Of a stretch of 18,815 nt of DNA, positions 14,634 to 18,815 are shown one piece after another. Source of the stretch: an uncultured Clostridia bacterium (GTDB taxonomy: Bacteria > Bacillota > Clostridia > Christensenellales > Aristaeellaceae); the NCBI GenBank assembly GCA_945877525.1, contig CAMDVP010000026.1, positions 1 through 18,815 on the forward strand. Direction: 5' to 3'. Within the stretch, counting starts at the first letter, position 1. Each line of letters starts with the position of its first letter. Both the position numbers and the translations under genes were made by a program. The notes beneath the pieces are model-generated. The model was not told the origin of the DNA. It did not search any database and saw only the letters and a list, made by a program, of their open reading frames with translations.

Positions 14634-15572
14634 ATGGTTCGTCAAGGTGTATGCGGAAAGGCTCGGAAAAACAGACTTTGGGCCGATGTCAGGCGGGATA
14701 AGTATCTGATTCTGATGGTGCTTCCTGTTGTGGCTGTTTTTCTTATTTATAACTATCTGCCCATGCTGTGGAATATTATTTCATTTGAGAAGTACAGCAT
14801 CCGCAAGGGGATTTTCGGGAGCAAATGGGTCGGTCTGGAAAACTTTGAGCGATTTTTTTCCAGCCCTTACTGCTGGCGGGTTATCCGCAACACATTTGTG
14901 ATCTCCTTTACTGACCTGATTCTGGGCTGGCCTGTGCCAATTATCTTTGCGCTGTTTCTCAACGAGGTGCGGAACGTATATCTGAAAAGGGTCATCCAGA
15001 CCTTTTCCTATCTTCCGCACTTTATTTCCGTGGTTGTCGTGGTGGGCATGCTGAAGATCTTCTTTTCCCCCACCAGCGGTGTGGTGAATGAAATCATCAA
15101 GAAATGCGGGGGCGAACCAATACCGTTTCTTTCCTCGGCAAACTGTTTTGTGTGGCTGTATGTGTTTTCCGGCATATGGCAGAATTTTGGATGGGATTCC
15201 ATCATCTATTTTTCTGCGATTTCCTCTATCGATCCCGAAATTTACGAGGCTGCGGTGGTGGATGGGGCTGGACGCTGGCGCAAAATGTTCAATGTGACGC
15301 TGCCTTCTATTGCGCCTACCATCATCACCATGCTCATTCTGCGTGTAGGCTGGCTGATGAGCGTTGGGTTTGAGAAGATCATTCTCATGTATAACGAGGC
15401 CACCTATGAAACGGCGGACGTCATTTCGACCTATGTTTACCGCGTAGGCCTTCTCAATTCCGATTTCAGCTACGGTACCGCCATCGGCTTGTTCAACTGT
15501 CTGATCAGCCTGGTGCTGCTTGTGGGCGCAAACGCGATATCCCGCAGGCTGACGGATACATCCATCTTCTGA
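14634..15572 (+). CDS. Sugar ABC transporter permease, LplB type
   Basis: A 312-residue inner-membrane subunit with six predicted helices; the first is ILMVLPVVAVFLIYNYLPM. The EAA loop that contacts the ATPase is EAAVVDGAGRWRKMFNVTLP, matching EAAxxDGA...LP. FGLSYDSI-like IWQNFGWDSIIYFSAISSID precedes it, as in LplB/YtcN/UgpA-type (MalF-like) permeases. I chose ATG 14634 (MVRQGVCGK) because AAGGGGAG is about 9 nt upstream; earlier in-frame ATGs at 14586 and 14595 lack an RBS. It pairs with the second permease 16 nt downstream. The operon encodes no ATPase, so a shared MsmX-type ATPase is presumably used. Confidence 0.93.
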   Translation: MVRQGVCGKARKNRLWADVRRDKYLILMVLPVVAVFLIYNYLPMLWNIISFEKYSIRKGIFGSKWVGLENFERFFSSPYCWRVIRNTFVISFTDLILGWPVPIIFALFLNEVRNVYLKRVIQTFSYLPHFISVVVVVGMLKIFFSPTSGVVNEIIKKCGGEPIPFLSSANCFVWLYVFSGIWQNFGWDSIIYFSAISSIDPEIYEAAVVDGAGRWRKMFNVTLPSIAPTIITMLILRVGWLMSVGFEKIILMYNEATYETADVISTYVYRVGLLNSDFSYGTAIGLFNCLISLVLLVGANAISRRLTDTSIF

Positions 15573-15588
15573 AAAGGGGGCAGACAGT

Positions 15589-16491
15589 ATGCGCAAAGCG
15601 GAAAGCAGGAAGAAACATCACCTGCGCAGCAATAATAGCATGGCAAGCAGCATTCTGATCTATGGCGTGGTTATTTTTGCGGCGCTGATTACCATTTATC
15701 CATTCTATTATGTCATCATCAATTCCTTCAGCGATCCCTATGAGGTGCTGAGGCGCAACGTGTGGGTTTATCCAATCAAACCGACGCTGATGGCCTATCA
15801 GGAACTGCTGCATGAATCCGAGGTGTTTGTCGCCTATGGCAATACTTTGTGGTATACTGTCGTCGGCACCGTGTTGAACGTGGTTTTCACGGTGGCGGCG
15901 GCCTATGCGCTGTCGGTGAAAAGCTTTTGCCTGCGCAGGGGCGTTTCGCTGTTTATCACCATTACCATGTTTGTATCCGGCGGCATCATTCCGTTGTATA
16001 TCGTGGTGTGCAAAACAGGATTGTACAACAGCCGCTGGTCGCTGATCATCCCGACATTGGTCAGCGCGTATAACCTGATTATTGCCCGATCGTATATGGA
16101 ATCCATACCCTATGAGCTGACGGAATCCGCAAAGCTGGACGGTGCCAATGACCTGACGATCCTCTGCCGCATCATTGTGCCAGTAGCAAAGCCCATCATC
16201 GCGCTGTTGGCTATCTATTATGCGGTGGGACACTGGAATGAATACTTCGCACCGATGATCTATCTTAAGGACCGCGAGCTGAAGCCGGTGCAGCTGTATC
16301 TGCGCGATATCCTGATTGCGGATGCTGCCAGCAATACCCAGCAGGCTGCGACGGGCAATGCCAAAACCGTGCTGTACGAGGAATTGAAGTTTGCCAATAT
16401 CGTGATTACTGTACTGCCAATCACCATCATCTACCCCTTCTTCCAGAAGTATTTCGTGCAAGGCGTGATGGTAGGATCGGTCAAGGGATAA
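15589..16491 (+). CDS. Sugar ABC transporter permease, LplC/YtcP type
   Basis: A 300-residue second permease subunit (MalG-like) with six helices. RBS AAGGGGG lies 8 nt before ATG 15589. The N-terminus is basic, then IYGVVIFAALITIYPFYYVI and NSFSDP, a hallmark of this subfamily. FVSGGIIPLYIVV and LIIARSYMESIP follow. The EAA loop is ELTESAKLDGANDLTILCRI ending IVP. HWNEYFAPMIYL and the C-terminal YPFFQKYFVQGVMVGSVKG are characteristic of LplC/YtcP permeases. It forms a heterodimer with the preceding permease; import of an oligosaccharide captured by the binding protein is inferred from family and context. Frame intact. Confidence 0.94.
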   Translation: MRKAESRKKHHLRSNNSMASSILIYGVVIFAALITIYPFYYVIINSFSDPYEVLRRNVWVYPIKPTLMAYQELLHESEVFVAYGNTLWYTVVGTVLNVVFTVAAAYALSVKSFCLRRGVSLFITITMFVSGGIIPLYIVVCKTGLYNSRWSLIIPTLVSAYNLIIARSYMESIPYELTESAKLDGANDLTILCRIIVPVAKPIIALLAIYYAVGHWNEYFAPMIYLKDRELKPVQLYLRDILIADAASNTQQAATGNAKTVLYEELKFANIVITVLPITIIYPFFQKYFVQGVMVGSVKG

Positions 16492-16551
16492 TGCTGATTT
16501 CCATCCCGGATGCTGTATCTGTATGGCGCTACACTGCGCTGTGAACCAATT

Positions 16552-16579
16552 TAGCAAAAATGGTCACATGGTTTTGCTA
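16552..16579 (+). promoter_or_regulatory. 28-bp imperfect palindrome upstream of the GH127 gene
   Basis: TAGCAAAA (16552-16559) pairs perfectly with TTTTGCTA (16572-16579), with a shorter ATG/CAT pair inside. It contains CAAAAATGG (16555-16563), also found in the intergenic region upstream of the binding-protein gene. It lies in the 163-nt gap before GH127 and may be an operator or RNA stem; no T-run follows. Confidence 0.5.
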
Positions 16580-16654
16580 TGGATGGAAAGAAAGTCACCT
16601 GCGCAGGATGCGGAGCGCCGCCATGCAAGCCAGGGATGTTTGGAGGAATGAAAA

Positions 16655-18601
16655 GTGTTTGAACAGGCAAGTCACTCCCTGAAGATGAGGGATGTCCGGA
16701 TTACAGACGGCTTCTGGGGAAAAATGGTGCAGACAGTATGCGAAAAGATGCTGCCCTATCAGTGGGATGTGCTCAATGACCAGGCAGAGGATGCGCCACC
16801 GTCCGGCTGTATCCGAAACTTCAAAATTGCTGCCGGACTTCAGACTGGCGACTTTTCCGGCATGGTCTTTCAAGACAGCGACCTGGCCAAATGGATTGAG
16901 GCGGCGGCCTACTCGCTGTCCGTGCATCCAGACGAAGAAATGGAGCGCCGGATTGACGAGGCGATCGAATATGTGGCAAAGGCACAGCAGCAGGATGGCT
17001 ACCTGGACACCTATTTCACCATCAAGGCCCCCGAAATGCGCTGGACAGATCTGCGGGACTGTCACGAACTGTACTGCGCTGGGCATATGATGGAGGCTGC
17101 GGTAGCGTATTATGAGGTGACTGGGAAACGAACGTTGCTGGATGTGATGCTGCGGACGGCACGGCACATCATGCAGGTGATAGGCCCGGAGGAAGGAAAA
17201 ATCCACGGTTACCCGGGACATCCGGAGATTGAACTGGCATTGATGCGCATGTACCAGGCAACGGGCGAGGAAGACCTGCTCCGGCTGGCCCGGTATTTTG
17301 TGGATGAGCGCGGGAAATCCCCCAACTTCTTTGTGGAGGAGGAGGCTCGCCGGGGCACGGAAGGGCATTTTCCGCAGAACATCTCCCTGGGACTTTCCTA
17401 TTTTCAAAGCCACCTGCCGGTTCGGGAACAAAAGACCATGGAGGGTCACAGCGTCCGTGCCCTGTATCTGCTCTGCGGCATGATTGACGTGGCAGTCCAT
17501 GACATGGATGAGGAGCTGCTGCAGGCGTGCTATGCCCTCTTTGACAATGCAACGCAAAAGCGGATGTATGTCACAGGAGGGGTTGGTTCAACCAGCATCG
17601 GGGAGGCCTTCACTGCGGACTATGATCTGCCCAATGATATTGCATACGCTGAAACGTGCGCGTCGGTGGCGCTTGTGTTTGCTGCGCAGAGACTGCTGCA
17701 TGTCCATGCGGACGGCCGAATCGCGGATATCATGGAAACGGCGCTGTACAACACCTGCCTGGCCGGGATGGCGCAGGATGCAAGGCATTTCTTCTATGTC
17801 AATCCCCTGGAGGTGGTTCCGGAGGTATGTGAGCATAATCCTGACCACAGGCATGTACTGCCGGAAAGACCGGCTTGGTACGGCTGCGCATGCTGTCCTC
17901 CCAATTTGGCGAGGCTAATCTGCTCTCTGGGTTCCTACGCATACAGCATGGATGAAACCACCCTGTATCTTCATCTTTATATATCCGGCAGCGCGCAATT
18001 TGAAATGCAGGGTAAGAAATGCAGCGTTTCGGTGGAAACCTGGTATCCTTATGACGGTCGTATCCGCATTTGCCCCAGGGGAGGAAAGTACAGACTGGGC
18101 CTGCACCTGCCTGGGTGGTGCAAATCGTATTGCCTGAAGATCAACGGAGAAGAGGCCGAGGCACTGTGCCGTAGCGGATACCTGCTGGTGGAAAGGACAT
18201 GGCAGGAGGACGACACTGTTGAGCTGATCCTTGACCTTGCGCCCCGGCGCATCTATGCGAATCCCATGGTGGTTCACGATACTGACTGCGTGGCCATTGC
18301 CAGCGGTCCCCTTGTCTATTGTGCAGAGGAGGAAGATCATGGAAAGGCGCTGCATTTGATTCATTTGCCCCGGCAAAGCTGTTTGGTCAGGACGGAGAAG
18401 GAAATGCCCGGGCTGGGTCGGTTTGTTGGCATTGAAGCGGATGCGCTGACGGCTGCCCTTCCTGTGCCGGACGCTCTGCTGTATGGAGATTGCCCGGTAG
18501 CGTACGACCGGCCTGTTCGGCTGCAGCTGATTCCGTATTACCTTTGGGCCAACAGGGGAAAGGGAGAAATGCGGGTTTGGCTTCATGAAGGAGAGAAGTA
18601 A
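16655..18601 (+). CDS. GH127-family beta-L-arabinofuranosidase-like enzyme
   Basis: A 648-residue cytoplasmic glycoside hydrolase of family 127. It starts at GTG 16655 with GGAGG 8 nt upstream; the nearby ATG 16649 is out of frame and closes at once. The N-terminal two thirds form the alpha/alpha toroid: DVRITDGFWG, QQDGYLDTYFT, DCHELYCAGHMMEAAVAYYE, GHSVRALYLLCGMID, then a beta-rich C-terminal part. Against the family prototype HypBA1 (Zn on Glu338, Cys340, Cys417, Cys418; acid/base Glu322; nucleophile Cys417), this protein has E333 and C335 in AYAETCA, C413 and C414 in CACCPPNLAR, and E317 in IGEAF, with a near-constant offset. All key residues are therefore present. Release of beta-L-arabinofuranose is likely; related members act on other sugars of plant pectin, so the substrate is not certain. 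No signal peptide. Confidence 0.94.
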   Translation: MFEQASHSLKMRDVRITDGFWGKMVQTVCEKMLPYQWDVLNDQAEDAPPSGCIRNFKIAAGLQTGDFSGMVFQDSDLAKWIEAAAYSLSVHPDEEMERRIDEAIEYVAKAQQQDGYLDTYFTIKAPEMRWTDLRDCHELYCAGHMMEAAVAYYEVTGKRTLLDVMLRTARHIMQVIGPEEGKIHGYPGHPEIELALMRMYQATGEEDLLRLARYFVDERGKSPNFFVEEEARRGTEGHFPQNISLGLSYFQSHLPVREQKTMEGHSVRALYLLCGMIDVAVHDMDEELLQACYALFDNATQKRMYVTGGVGSTSIGEAFTADYDLPNDIAYAETCASVALVFAAQRLLHVHADGRIADIMETALYNTCLAGMAQDARHFFYVNPLEVVPEVCEHNPDHRHVLPERPAWYGCACCPPNLARLICSLGSYAYSMDETTLYLHLYISGSAQFEMQGKKCSVSVETWYPYDGRIRICPRGGKYRLGLHLPGWCKSYCLKINGEEAEALCRSGYLLVERTWQEDDTVELILDLAPRRIYANPMVVHDTDCVAIASGPLVYCAEEEDHGKALHLIHLPRQSCLVRTEKEMPGLGRFVGIEADALTAALPVPDALLYGDCPVAYDRPVRLQLIPYYLWANRGKGEMRVWLHEGEK

Positions 18602-18658
18602 GTCTTCTGCCGGCACTTTGTCTACATTCTGAGGCGCATACACATAGCAATGATCCGA

Positions 18659-18815
18659 TCACAAACGATTTCCTGTTTCCATGGCAACACGCAGTCTGCT
18701 GCGTGATGCCATGGGAGCGGAGAACTTTACCATCAGAAAGCGCATCAGATGGAACTCAAACGGCCCTGTGAAATTCTTTCTGTAAATATCGGTCTTCCGT
18801 GATACGACCAGGATC
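18659..18815 (-). CDS. Possible 3' end of a gene entering from the right
   Basis: On the minus strand one frame is open from the window edge to TGA at 18659-18661, about 51 codons, including ILVVSRKTDIYRKNFTGPFE and HLMRFLMVKFSAP. I recognise no family. The frame contains a long hairpin (18679-18714), unusual for coding sequence, so it may be a chance open frame. Apart from this and the hairpin, 18602-18815 shows nothing I can support. Confidence 0.2.
   Translation of the reverse strand, partial: ILVVSRKTDIYRKNFTGPFEFHLMRFLMVKFSAPMASRSRLRVAMETGNRL
18679..18714. repeat. Strong hairpin downstream of GH127
   Basis: CCATGGCA (18679-18686) and TGCCATGG (18707-18714) pair over 8 bp, then after an A-A mismatch CACGCAG (18688-18694) and CTGCGTG (18699-18705) pair over 7 bp, with loop TCTG. 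No T-run follows on either side (GAGCGGAG to the right, AAACAGGA to the left on the other strand), so it is not a classical intrinsic terminator. It could protect the 3' end of the importer/GH127 transcript or be a protein-binding site. Confidence 0.7.

Overview
The window (moderately high G+C) looks like a chromosomal segment of an anaerobic Firmicute, most probably a gut-type member of class Clostridia. The support is a T-box leader in front of leuS, strong AGGAGG-type ribosome binding sites, several near-consensus sigma-A promoters, an HD-GYP/DUF5317 gene pair, and a Gram-positive style sugar ABC locus lacking its own ATPase. Species cannot be named from the sequence alone.

Region 1 (1-3675, minus strand): leucyl-tRNA synthetase, preceded by a complete T-box leader with promoter, antiterminator sequence and intrinsic terminator, and followed by a gene for a secreted beta-rich protein of unknown function. 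Region 2 (3700-6830, plus strand): a conserved-looking protein of unknown function; a 218-nt element bounded by 17-nt inverted repeats that encodes a 27-residue hydrophobic peptide behind an RBS-occluding RNA fold; a membrane-anchored HD-GYP cyclic-dinucleotide phosphodiesterase; and a DUF5317-type membrane protein, with a possible 36-codon ORF bridging the last two. Region 3 (6830-7930): a solitary tRNA-Ala(CGC) with a palindromic promoter and tandem terminators, then decayed DNA holding a frameshifted Cys-rich small ORF and an AraC helix-turn-helix remnant. Region 4 (7933-9475, minus): a MATE-family efflux transporter with its own promoter.

Region 5 (9520-18601) is a glycan-utilisation locus. 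An AraC-family regulator sits at the centre. Leftward from it run two paralogous five-bladed beta-propeller glycosidase-like genes. Rightward run an extracellular solute-binding protein, two LplB/LplC-type permeases and a GH127 beta-L-arabinofuranosidase-like enzyme with its full Zn/Cys active site. None of the three enzymes has a signal peptide, so the inferred scheme is: the binding protein and permeases import an oligosaccharide (probably arabinofuranose-containing or a similar plant glycan), a shared ATPase encoded elsewhere powers transport, the cytoplasmic enzymes dismantle it, and the AraC protein senses it. A CAAAAATGG word recurs in the intergenic regions of this locus and is a candidate operator half-site.

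The least ordinary items are the 4596-4813 peptide/RNA element, the paired uncharacterised propeller enzymes, the palindrome inside the tRNA promoter, and the frameshifted Cys-rich ORF. No CRISPR array, integrase or intact insertion sequence was seen.
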